Source: Hemibagrus wyckioides
Taxonomy: Eukaryota; Chordata; Actinopteri; Siluriformes; Bagridae
Assembly: GCF_019097595.1 (NCBI RefSeq)
Contig: NC_080713.1
Coordinates: forward strand, 3,767,199-3,831,198
DNA: 64,000 nucleotides
Direction: 5' to 3'
Shown here piece by piece: positions 1 through 18,000 of this stretch. A model generated the notes under the pieces. It saw only the letters and a program-made list of their open reading frames with translations. It was not told the DNA's origin and ran no database searches. The stretch's first letter is position 1. Each line of letters begins with the position of its first letter. The position numbers and the translations under genes were made by a program.

Positions 1-83
1 TCGAACATGAATCTTATCAGCATACACGTTGTGAACACAGATGATTTCTTTATACACAAATTGCAGATTTAATGAAAGGATAC

Positions 84-609
84 ATCCCATATGCGGCGAA
101 CTCCCAGTCTCTGAATTGACCTGCCACTCCTACGATGCCACCGGTTAGGTAAACTGAAACAGGGAAGTTGGACAGAACAACATTTATTACCTCCAGTACT
201 TCCTCATAAATTCAGAAGATAAGAGATGCTTATCATTAACCTGAAATACTGTGTTTTTTTCCCCGCACAGTCCACCTTTACCTGTACACAGGTGAATTTA
301 CCGGAGATGTTTTCCACCTTCATTTCCACTACAATGAAAACTTTACTCCGGTATCCACACACACACACACACACACACACATGCTACTTGATTCAATTTT
401 CCTGATCTACAGATTTACAGCAGAAATCCCGGAGTGGACATGATGTCCAGTTTGCGGAAAGCTCGCCTTACAGTGTCCAGCATGACACACAAGACGTTAA
501 AGAAAGGGAGTTTGTTTGTACTGAAGAATGTAGAAAGTTTTGTGTACTCACTGAGTCCAGCCGCCAGGGCTTGTTCATTAGCCCACATTGCCCACTCGAT
601 CTTTCCCAT
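84..609 (-). CDS. cyba: cytochrome b-245 alpha chain (p22phox), first two coding exons, partial
   Basis: p22phox is the membrane partner that stabilises NOX catalytic subunits and docks the cytosolic activators of the superoxide-producing NADPH oxidase. Exon 1 is 552-609 and encodes MGKIEWAMWANEQALAAGL, nearly the human N-terminus, followed by a GTGAGT donor. Exon 2 is 84-153 and encodes an isoleucine split across the junction, then YLTGGIVGVAGQF and RDWEFAAYG, matching the first hydrophobic segment. Phases agree (58 nt, then 70 nt), and exon 2 has the same 22 whole codons as the human protein. The exon 2 donor (GTATCC) is weaker than usual. An ATG two codons upstream (615) is in frame, but I chose 609 because known p22phox starts with MG.IEWAMWANE. 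The remaining exons lie left of position 1. The next gene, mvd, is its neighbour in mammals too. Confidence 0.93.
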
Positions 610-659
610 GGTCACTTTTTTTAAAAGCCGAGATGTGCCGCTTCTTCTCGCTTTCTACC

Positions 660-810
660 CCCAGATTAAACACGCACCTATATACTGTTATTAAAAAGAA
701 CAAAGGTGGGCGTGGCCGGAGCACTCAAGCCCCGCCCTCGCGGTTGCGTCACGTCCTCGGTTCTTGCCTGAAGCGAGAAAGTTATTTCAGTGTGTTCCTC
801 TGACAGGAAG
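660..810 (-). promoter_or_regulatory. candidate cyba proximal promoter
   Basis: Just upstream of the cyba start codon, the minus strand carries a TATATA motif (679-684, about 70 bp before the ATG), a GC/KLF-like GGGCGTGGCC motif near 709-718 on the plus strand, and a GAGGAA motif on the minus strand (795-800). Human CYBA is known to be driven in myeloid cells by ETS factors such as PU.1, which bind GAGGAA cores. The motifs are seen; function is inferred. No transcription start can be placed. Confidence 0.3.
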
Positions 811-942
811 ATTTTATCTCTCTCTGTTATGTCTCACTGACAGTTCATAACAGGTCATATACTCCCCGTTATAGCACCCAATGAGACATATTTTGAGATT
901 AAACTTAAGGGAAGGAGGCACAGATTTTTTTCGAACACAGAA

Positions 943-2145
943 AGCATTCAATTCAATTCAATTCAGTTCAATTCCATTTGTATAGCGCTTTTAACAGTGG
1001 ACATTGTGTCAAAAGCAGCTTCACAGAACATGAGAAACAAAAAACAGTCCTAGATGTTAGACAAAATCATTCCTAGTGAGTGAGCCTGAGGCGACGGTGG
1101 CGAGGAAAAACTCCCTTAGATGGTATGAGGAAGAAACCTCGAGAGGAACCACTCTAAAGGGAACCTCATCCTCATTTGGGTGAGACCAGAGAGTGTGATT
1201 ATAAACAATTATAAACACCGGGGGGTTGTGAGTATAAATGATTATAAACACGGGGGGGGTGTGTGTGTGTGTGATATGAACAATGTCCTTCTGCAGTTAT
1301 GTACGCAGTGTGATGCAGATACAGCACATGTAGACTGTTAGTGTGTGTATTAATTAGGAGGTTGTTGTCGTCCTCAAAGTCCACATAGGGTCAGCATCGT
1401 TGCTTTGATATACCTGAATCCTCACGAAGCAGATCCCATTAGGAGCTGGTCCATCTCTGGATGCCTCAGGATCCTCCCACGGTTGACCTCTGTCTACTGG
1501 AGCTGGCACTATCTCCAGATGCCTCGGGATGGGTAGAAAAAGGAATGGGTGGAAAGGAATTAGCATAGGTGGCGTTCATGATATTAGCAGCACTAGATGA
1601 TAATGCGCATTTGATCAGATGTACTGGAGCACGAGGTTATGGGATGTGTTAAATGTATGCTTGGCTAAAGAGATATAGAGCCTTTAATCTACATTTGAAC
1701 TGGGAGACTGTGTCTGAGCCCCGAACACTGTCAGGAAGACTATTCCAAAGTTTAGGAGCTAAATACGAAAACGCTCTACCCCCTTTTGCAGACTTTGATA
1801 TTCTGGGGAGAATATCAGAAGTCTGGAGTTTTGCGATCTTAAAGAGTGTGGTGGATTGTAGCGTGTCAGAAGACTGGTTAGATACGTGGGAGCTAAATTA
1901 TTTAGAGCCTTGTATGTAAGTAGTGCTAGTTTATAATCAATTCTAAACTTAACTAAACAGTGCCGGGATGATAATATTGGGGCTATATCATCATATTTTC
2001 TTGATCTGGTAAGAACTCTGGCGGCTGCATTCTGGACTAACTGTAGCTTGTTTATTGACGATGCAGGACAACCAGCTAGTAATGCATTACAATAGTCCAG
2101 TCTGGAGGTCATGGATGCATGAACTAGTTTTTCTGCAGCAGATAC
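943..2145 (-). mobile_element. 5'-truncated LINE (L2/CR1/Rex-like), 3' end of reverse transcriptase plus 3' UTR
   Basis: The minus-strand frame 2112-1759 encodes MTSRLDYCNALLAGCPASSI, then KLQLVQNAAARVLTRSRKYD and YKLALLTYKALNNLAPTYL. This is the conserved C-terminal tail that follows the reverse transcriptase domain in fish L2/CR1-type LINEs. The reading frame ends at 1759. The long tail down to 943 ends in tandem AATTG-type units (about 947-970) next to a short conserved hairpin region, as expected for the 3' terminus of this LINE group. The 5' part, including the catalytic domain, is missing. It lies between cyba and mvd. The exact clade is uncertain. Confidence 0.75.
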
Positions 2146-2169
2146 AGAAGTAAAAGTAAAAGTAGTATC

Positions 2170-2222
2170 ACATTAATCTGTCTGTCTGTCTGTCTGTCTA
2201 TCTATCCATCCATCCATCTTTC
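2170..2222. repeat. (TCTG)n/(TCCA)n microsatellite
   Basis: About ten tetranucleotide units change from TCTG through TCTA to TCCA. They directly follow the 5' breakpoint of the LINE fragment. Confidence 0.8.
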
Positions 2223-2534
2223 AGCCTATTTATGTTTCTGTCTGCCTATGTATCCATCGATGTAAGCAACTAATCTATCTATCATTAGATTTTTGTTATC
2301 AGACTAGCAGTAACCAGTAGCAGATGATTTGACAAAGAAAGCAAGTACAAAATTGACCACAAAAAAGACACACACACACTCATGGCATCAATAAATGTAT
2401 TTTCAAATAGAATTGTTTCAAAACTAGAAATAGACACTTAAGAAATCTACACAAAGACAATTGTAAATTCATGAAAATAGGAAAGATGGTAAAAATCCAG
2501 ACACAGAAAATGTCTTCAAAATTGTAGTAAGTAA

Positions 2535-2536
<2 letters not shown>

Positions 2537-2569
<33 letters not shown>
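2537..2569. repeat. (AAT)n microsatellite
   Basis: Eleven AAT units lie just downstream of the mvd polyadenylation signal in transcript direction. Confidence 0.85.
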
Positions 2570-2589
2570 TTTTGGCTTAAATCTTGCTT

Positions 2590-2595
2590 TTTATT
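2590..2595 (-). terminator. mvd polyadenylation signal
   Basis: AATAAA on the minus strand, 42 nt after the mvd stop codon. It is the first canonical hexamer after the stop. The downstream cleavage site is not marked by anything I can see. Confidence 0.6.
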
Positions 2596-2636
2596 CTATG
2601 GGGAAGTGTGATATTCTGCGTTGAGGCGTTTAACAC

Positions 2637-10547
<7,911 letters not shown>

Positions 10548-10674
10548 ATTTATCCTATTAAATTAAACCGTACAAATGTTTTATTAAACCTTCCCCAGCC
10601 TCAACAGACACATGTGAGCAAGAACTACTACACACTGACATTTAGGCAGCCATGACACGACACCGATGAATGTG

Positions 10675-10800
10675 ATTGGTTAGAGCTCAGACACGAGCGT
10701 CAGCTCTCCACCAATCCAATCCTCCGTTGTAAGTCCTCTCCAGAAACCAGCCAATAGAAGAAGTCAGACCATCCTCGCGCGAAAGGAAGGCTTGACGTAA
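10675..10800 (-). promoter_or_regulatory. CCAAT-box cluster and CRE-like site upstream of mvd
   Basis: Four CCAAT/ATTGG pentamers (10675-10679, 10711-10715, 10716-10720, 10751-10755) lie 128-208 bp upstream of the mvd start codon. A TGACGTAA motif follows at 10793-10800. Sterol-pathway promoters in vertebrates commonly pair NF-Y (CCAAT) with SREBP sites. I could not point to a convincing sterol response element by eye. This is the likely core promoter by position; function is inferred. Confidence 0.45.
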
Positions 10801-11443
10801 CATGTCTAATCCCCGCCCTCTTACCCTCGATCAACTAGCCATTCAGAGCCCAATTCAAAACGGCTCCTTACACACTACAGAGTGCACTACTTAGGGTGCA
10901 TAGGCTATAATTTAAGAGCATTCGTAGTGCACATATATAGTGAGGATTGAGTTATTTGATATGCGGCTCCTTTAAAAGGACATGAATGAGACCTAACGTA
11001 CTTCGCTAAATCAATAAACTAGTCCTGAACTAAAAATATTTTTTTAAACGCTTGAATTTAATTATAAAAATAACTTTGTGCTAAATTTGTTAATTTACAT
11101 TATAGAAATAGAGAGATCGTTTGTTTGTTTTAATTGAGAAAATTTAAAATATTTTTTTTTTTTCAGCATTCAAGGATTGTTACAAAATGACTGATTTTGT
11201 GAGGTCACTAAAAAAGACCACATGAATTTGGACCAGTCATGACCGACATGCAAATTATTAAAGGATGAGGATGTGCTTTACGGAAATATCAGAAATATTC
11301 TTAATGGGAGAACTCGAGTGTCCTGCACAGAGCCCTGACTCATCCCCACTGACTCATCCCCACTGACTCAACACCTCCGGGAAGAACTGAAACTGGAGTT
11401 TCCTCAACATCTCAAAATCCCTAGCTGAATGAATACAAAGCTA

Positions 11444-12039
11444 CACTATATTGCAGTTTGGGGATGACCCCTTCCTGTTCCAACATGACTGTACACCAGT
11501 GACCAAAGCAAGGTCCATAAAGACATGGATGAGTGAATTTGGTGTGGAGGAACTTGACTGGCCTGCACAGAGTCCTGACCTCAACCCCATAGAACACCTT
11601 TGGGATGAATTAGAGTGGAGACTGTGAGCCAGGCCAAAATTATGCTGTCTGCCTTTACATGCACATGAATGTAATATGGAGTTGCCCCGCCCTTTGCAGC
11701 TTCAACTCTTCTGGGAAGGCTTTCCACAAGGTTTAGGAGTGTGTTTATGGGAATTTTTGACCGTTCCTCTAGAAGCGCATTTGTGAGGTCAGGCCCTGAT
11801 GATGGATGAGAAGGTCTGACTCACAGTCTCTTGCTTTGTGCACTGGTGTGCAGTCATGTTGGAACAGGAAGGGGTCGTTCCCAAACTGTACCCACAAAGT
11901 TGGGAGCATGAAATTGTCCAAAATGTCTTGGTATGAAGCTGAAGCATTAAGAGTTCCTTTCACTGGAACTAAGAGGCCGAGCCCAACCCCTGAACTCAGT
12001 GTTTTGTTGGGGTGTCCCAAAACTTTTGGCAATACAGCG
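11444..12039. mobile_element. Tc1-like relic (family A), two halves in opposite orientation
   Basis: 11444-11632 runs in transposase sense ([20 protein letters not shown] is readable). 11648-12039 is the same family in reverse, ending at an inverted terminus before TATA. The left terminus CACTATATTGC is followed directly by internal sequence, so about 150 bp is missing. It is either a hairpin-type internal inversion or two juxtaposed fragments. Confidence 0.8.
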
Positions 12040-12127
12040 TATATTATGCACACTCTTTCTCTCTCTCCACTTCATGCACATGTACAAGATAACAGTAAGA
12101 GTCTGAGCTTGTAGATAAGGCTTTTTT

Positions 12128-12133
12128 TTTATT
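12128..12133 (-). terminator. candidate pdcd5 polyadenylation signal
   Basis: AATAAA on the minus strand, about 320 nt after the pdcd5 stop codon. I saw no earlier canonical hexamer. Confidence 0.45.
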
Positions 12134-12450
12134 ATTGTGTAAACAGTTAAACAAGGGATCCACAAATTTTGATGAAGAAAAAACAATATTCCCAGAGCAG
12201 TCTATAGAAATTATGCTGTAAATTGTTTTTTTTTGTGTGAAAGCGTGTGATAGAATAGAAACAACATGGGAAACAACTTGAGAGGTTCTTGTGTGCCTGA
12301 AGGGACAGAAGTCTTTCCCCCACCCCAGGATGCTCTCCACAGATGGGGCCCTTCGGTCAGATGCTGGTGCTTGTCGAGATCCGGGGTAGCGTCTCACGCT
12401 CGCGTCTCGCTCGTGTCTCACCAGCACGCCGACGGGAGCGGACAGTCTCG

Positions 12451-14279
12451 TTAATAATCGTCGTCTTCATCCGAGTCCATCACTCGCCGCCTGTTAAACT
12501 GGAGGAGAGGAGAGCAGAGCGAGTGTTATAGAAAGCTGATGGAGAGAAAAGTGTGCTATTTTTCCTCCTATTCTGGACTTCAGTTGTTCATTACCTTGAC
12601 CGTTGTTTTCTTCTCTGTTTGTTGACTGACTTTTTCCAGGATGTCTATTAACCCCGACTCTGAGATCTAACCAGAGGAGAAGACCCGTTCATCATCCAGC
12701 AGAAATAAAGCATCTCAAATACGCAGAAAAGGGGCGAGTAATCCTTCTGTTCTTCTTCCTTTCTTTTAACTTCCTGCATACCTTTATTTTTTCATACTTT
12801 CACTGCTTCCTTTTTCCCTCTTTCTTGCTTTTTTACTTCGACTCTTAAAATATTCTTTCCTTCTTTTCTTCATGATTTTCTTCCTGTCCTTTTTTCCTCC
12901 ATCCTTCCTGTATTATTTCTATTTTTTCCTCTTCCTCGCTTTTCCTTTTACTCTTTCTTTCCATTTTCTTTAATTTCCTGTCTTGCTTGCATCTTTTCTT
13001 TCTTTTTGATTCTGCTATACACTTTTCTTTCCCTATTTTCAATTTCTTACTATGCTGTCTTTCTATTTTTCTTTAGTTTTTTTTTTTATTTTTGGTGGTA
13101 GGTATTACTCCATTCATTCATTCATTCATTCATTCATTCACCTTCTTTCTTTTTTCTTTCCCTCATTTATTAACTTATTCCTTTTCTTTCATTCATTTAT
13201 TCCCTTTCTTTTATTCAATTCTTTATTTTATTCCATTCTTTCTTTCATTCCCTTTTTACTTTAATTCTTTATTCATTCCCTTTCTTTTTCTTTCTTTCCC
13301 TTCATTTCATTCACTATTCATTTATTTATTTTTTCCTTCATTCTTTCCATTTTTCTTTCTTTCTTTCATTCCCCTTTTCTTTCTTTCTTTTATCCCTTTT
13401 TTCCTTATTCATTCTTTCCCTTTCTTTTTACTTTCCTTCCCCTTTACCTCTTTTTCTCCTTTCTTTTCTTCCTTTTCTCTTGCTTTCTTTTTCTCTCACT
13501 GTCTTTCTCACTTATTCTATTTTTTGACTCTTACACTTTTCTACCATCTGTTACTTCATTCCTTTCTTCTCTTCTCTTTCTGGCTCTGTTTGTCTTCATT
13601 TCTTTATCATCAGGAGCAGTTTGCTGTCTTGAACCCTTTCCCCTGCACGCGCACACACACGCACGCACACACACACGCACGCGCACACACACGCACGCAC
13701 ACACACACGCACGCGCACGCACACACACACGCAAACACACACGCACGCACGCACACACGCACGCAAACACACACATGCAAACACGCACACACACGCGCAC
13801 GCACACACGCAAACACGCACACACACACGCACGCAAACACACACACACGCACGCACACGCACGCAAACACACACACACGCACACACGCAAACACACACGC
13901 ACGCACACAAACACACACGCACGCACACACGCACGCGCACACACACGCACGCGCACGCACACACACACGCACGCACGCACACACACACGCACACACACGC
14001 AAACACACACGCACGCACACACACACGCACGCACACACACACGCACGCACACACACACGCACACACGCGCACACGCACACACACAGTGCTGCTGTTTCTC
14101 ACTCACCTTCCCCCCGAGCTGACCGAACTGAGCCATCTGTATCAGATAATTCTCCACGGCTTTCGCTTTGTCCGGCTTGACCAGTGCCAGGTTACTCACT
14201 GAAAGAACACAGAAACATGATGGTCAGCTTCACGCCACCTGCTGGAGCTAAGAGGGACACCAGGGCAGACAGTCAGAGT

Positions 14280-14316
<37 letters not shown>

Positions 14317-15009
14317 AACTCACATCTGGCGCGGGCCGACTGATCCAACACCTGAGCCAGTATGGTGTTCCTCATATCCGTTTCTCTGTGAAGAGGAAGT
14401 AAGGATTCAGAAATCAGTAAGAGGTCATGACCTTTCCTTTCAGATACCACACTTCCTTTTCATAGCATTCAGTTTATTTCACTTCAATATAAATCTCATG
14501 CAAGAGCAAGAAGCATTTTAAAATATTAATGACGGTGTTTAGGTTTCTGACCTAAACATTCTTCATATAATCATCCTTATTCTTTCTTTCTTTTATTTAT
14601 CCATTCCCTCTCTTTCTTTCATTGATTCCAGTTCTTCCTTCCTATTTTCCCTTTCATTCATTCTTTTTTTATTCATTCACCCTTTTTTTATTCATTCTCT
14701 CTGTTTCATTACTTCCTTCTCTTTTTATTAATTCCCTCTCTTTTATTCATTCCCTCACTTTCTTTCGTTCCCTTTCATTCATGCATTGTTTTTTCTTCAT
14801 CATGCATTCTTTTATTCATCCATCTCCTCTCTTTTTTCATTGATTCCAGTTCTTTCTTTCTTTCTTTCTCTCTTTCATTCATTCCTTTTCTTTGTTTCTT
14901 TCCTTGAATTTGTACAAATTCTTCTTATAATCATCATTATTAGGACTCAATGACTCAGTTATGCGCTTTACTATATTTTACTTCTTTGGTGCAAACTGTC
15001 CATCTATCT

Positions 15010-15047
<38 letters not shown>

Positions 15048-18000
15048 CTGGCATGTGGCAGACTCCTTTATTACAATTTATCTCATGTTATACAACTCAG
15101 CAGTTGAATGGAGGCAGCTTGGAGCTGGGATTCGAACTCACTACATTCTGAACAGACGTCAAACGACTTCCCCATAAGCCCCCCCCCCAACACACACACA
15201 CAATTATTGAGTTAATGGAGTTTGTGTACTCATGTACCTCTGCTTGGCTTCCTGCTGTCCTTGATCACTGGAGGAGTTCTGCAATGTAAAAAAAACAAAA
15301 CAAAACAGGGTTTATTATTTAAAGAAAATAAAAATCCAGCAGTTCAGGCATTTCAGACAGATTTAAATAAATCTAAAAATCTTTTTTATTTATATATAAA
15401 CACAGAATGAGGGATTCTCGTTTCAGCTCGGGTCTTGTTTTGCTGAAATGGGTTAGCATTTAGATTCATCTGGGCATCGTGTACATGCAACAACAACACA
15501 GCAATACAAAACCTGCATCTATTCATGCGCTGTTTTAAAGGAAAGCTCTCCTCTAAGACATGATCCTGGGGCGAATCTGTTAGTTGGTGCTGGATTTTGG
15601 GTTTCAGAAGAGCGTGCAGGAGTCCTAATGCTGCGTCTGACTACTCGGAAATCCCTACCTGCATCCGGGAAAACCCCCTCACATCAGAATTCCTACTCAG
15701 GATCCACAGTAAACTAAGTACTTTTTATCTTTAAATACGTTATGCTGAATATATACGCAGACGTATCGGCTTGTTTAAACGTTGACTAATCCGTCAGAGA
15801 GAAAGATAGCACTCATCACGCTTAGCTAGCTAGCTGTTGCTAACAAAGGATAAACACGGAGGCGTGTGAAAATGACTGAGGCTGAATGCGGCATTGCACC
15901 ATAATGTAGAAATGAAGAAAACCAAACTGGGAAAATAATTAATTAATTAATTAATAATTGAATGAATAAATAAATAAATATAAAATAAAATAAAAAAATA
16001 AAATAAAAATTCCAAAAATAAAATAAAAAAAAATCTTGGGTGCAGTTGAAGATTAAATTTTTTTTTTTTTTTTTTTTAAATACATATTCCTGTGTTTTGA
16101 GTCATGTGCCACAAATATTTCCATGTCACTTGTAAAAACACAACAGTTCAAATGTTGCATCTTTAATACATTGTTCTTCCAGCAGCAAAACAGCTGGGCT
16201 TGAAAATCAGCCGTTATATAAACATTTAGAAGAATCCACCTAATAACTAGCATCATGTATTTACTGATCAGTGAATAAGTCAACATGCGACGTGTCCTAA
16301 CCCTCCAGCTCACGTGTGTCAGCGTGACGCTTCACACCAGTCACCTGAAAGGCAGGTAACAGCAGAGACTACAGCAGTGAGTGAGGCCAGTGAACAGCCT
16401 ATAAGATGAATGCTGGGGATTAAAAGAAAACATATATTTAATGGAATTATTAATATTAATAAATGGTGCATAAGTATTCACCCCCGCTGCCTAAAATCAC
16501 TTGGACACACATTTTGACAGAAGCATTAGAAAAGCGTATAGGAGCAAGTTAATTGCTCTACATTTCCCTCTAGTGGACGAACAGAGTAAGGCATTTTTTT
16601 TGGAGCTCTTCCACTTCTATGAGATGATTTTATTACAGAACATGGATTAGAAACAGCAAAGTTAATGGAACAAAAACCATTAGGACTGGGCGATAATTAT
16701 ATCAAATACCTTTCAGTTACAGTCTCTATAAACCACTACATCGTGTTAAATGGGGTGTATTCAGGGTCGTCACAGTAGCCTGTTTCTCAATGATCATGCT
16801 GCCGTTTCCTGTCCTGATTTCATCTTCATCATTAACACATTTGAAAAAAGTCATTTTAAAGAGTGTATTTGGCCCGGACATGGCTTAACAGCTACAGAAG
16901 CCAGTAGTCACGTGAGGGGGTTTTCAAGATCACTTATGTTTGGTGGAAATGTTTGGCCTGAGCAGTGGGATGAGAGGATGGTGAAGAACTCTCTAACATT
17001 TCCATGATTTGAACAGTTCATTGTAAATAGTTTTAGTTAAATTTTGTAGGATTTAGCTCTGGATTTAGTAACAGCCTCATAAATTAAAAATATCTGCATC
17101 ACAAATCAATAAGTAACATGTAAATATACGAGTATGAATAGCTTATTTCACAAGCTTTTCTTTCCAAAAACGAGCCCTGAGAAGAGTTCATGTTAGGCAT
17201 TGCTCGGGTCTGGTGATTTTGTCCTTATCGCCCAGCCCTGTTCCTCACCACATGAGAAGGTTTAAGACGCCCGGTGGACTAAAAGCTCCTTTAAAACAGC
17301 TGAAAAAAAGCTTTTTCATTCCTCAGCTTTTTAAAAATGCCTACGCAGCACACGAGAGAGCTTACCGACTCCATCGGGTTCCACACTACACCCTGAGGAG
17401 GAAAGCTGACATTCATTTACTGCACTTTTTGGGATGGTTATAGACTCCAAGACTTTATACATCAGAAACAGAAATATTGTGAACAAATGAAAATGAGTAG
17501 CAAGTTCACCTCATATTTTTTTTACTCAAAGAAAAAGGACCACAGATCAGTAGATAGGCTGTATTGCCAAAAGTTCTGGGACACCCCTCCATATCGACGA
17601 ATTCAGGTGTTGTTTTTCAGGGGTTGGGCTTGGCCCCTTAGTTCCAGTGAAAAGAACTCTTAATGCTTCAGCTTCATACCAAGACGTTTTGGACAATTTC
17701 ATGCTTTGTGGGAACAGTTTGGGGATGACCCCTTCCTGTTCCAACATGACTGTAGACTAGGATGAAGCTGAAGCATTAAGAGTTCCTTTCACTGGAACTA
17801 TGGGGTCCGAGCCCAACCCCTGAAAAACAATGATTTTGGAGGGGTGTCCCAAAACTTTTGGCAATATAGTGTATTATTTGGTGGTAGATCAGATCACCGG
17901 AGGGTCACTGACACAGTTGTGTGTGTGGTGGAGATATGAGGGTGTCACACATGAACATTGATGGTTTGCATACCTATCAAGTGAACAACAACGCACTGAA

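Larger units (their letters stand above)
10801..12450. other. mvd-pdcd5 intergenic region
   Basis: After the mvd promoter, this stretch holds AT-rich unique sequence (10850-11440), a rearranged Tc1-like copy (11444-12039) and the pdcd5 3' UTR (about 12110-12450). A short CCCCACTGACTCAT triplication sits near 11341-11370. No further gene was recognised. Confidence 0.7.

Noticed and set aside
610..615. In-frame ATG two codons upstream of the chosen cyba start
   Set aside because: The family begins MG.IEWAMWANE, so 609 is the better start. Both are possible.
13092..14200. Long open frames of THTHTH/VCVCVC type in both strands
   Set aside because: They are translations of CA/CG and TTTC repeats. 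The only real coding part is pdcd5 exon 4 (14107-14198).
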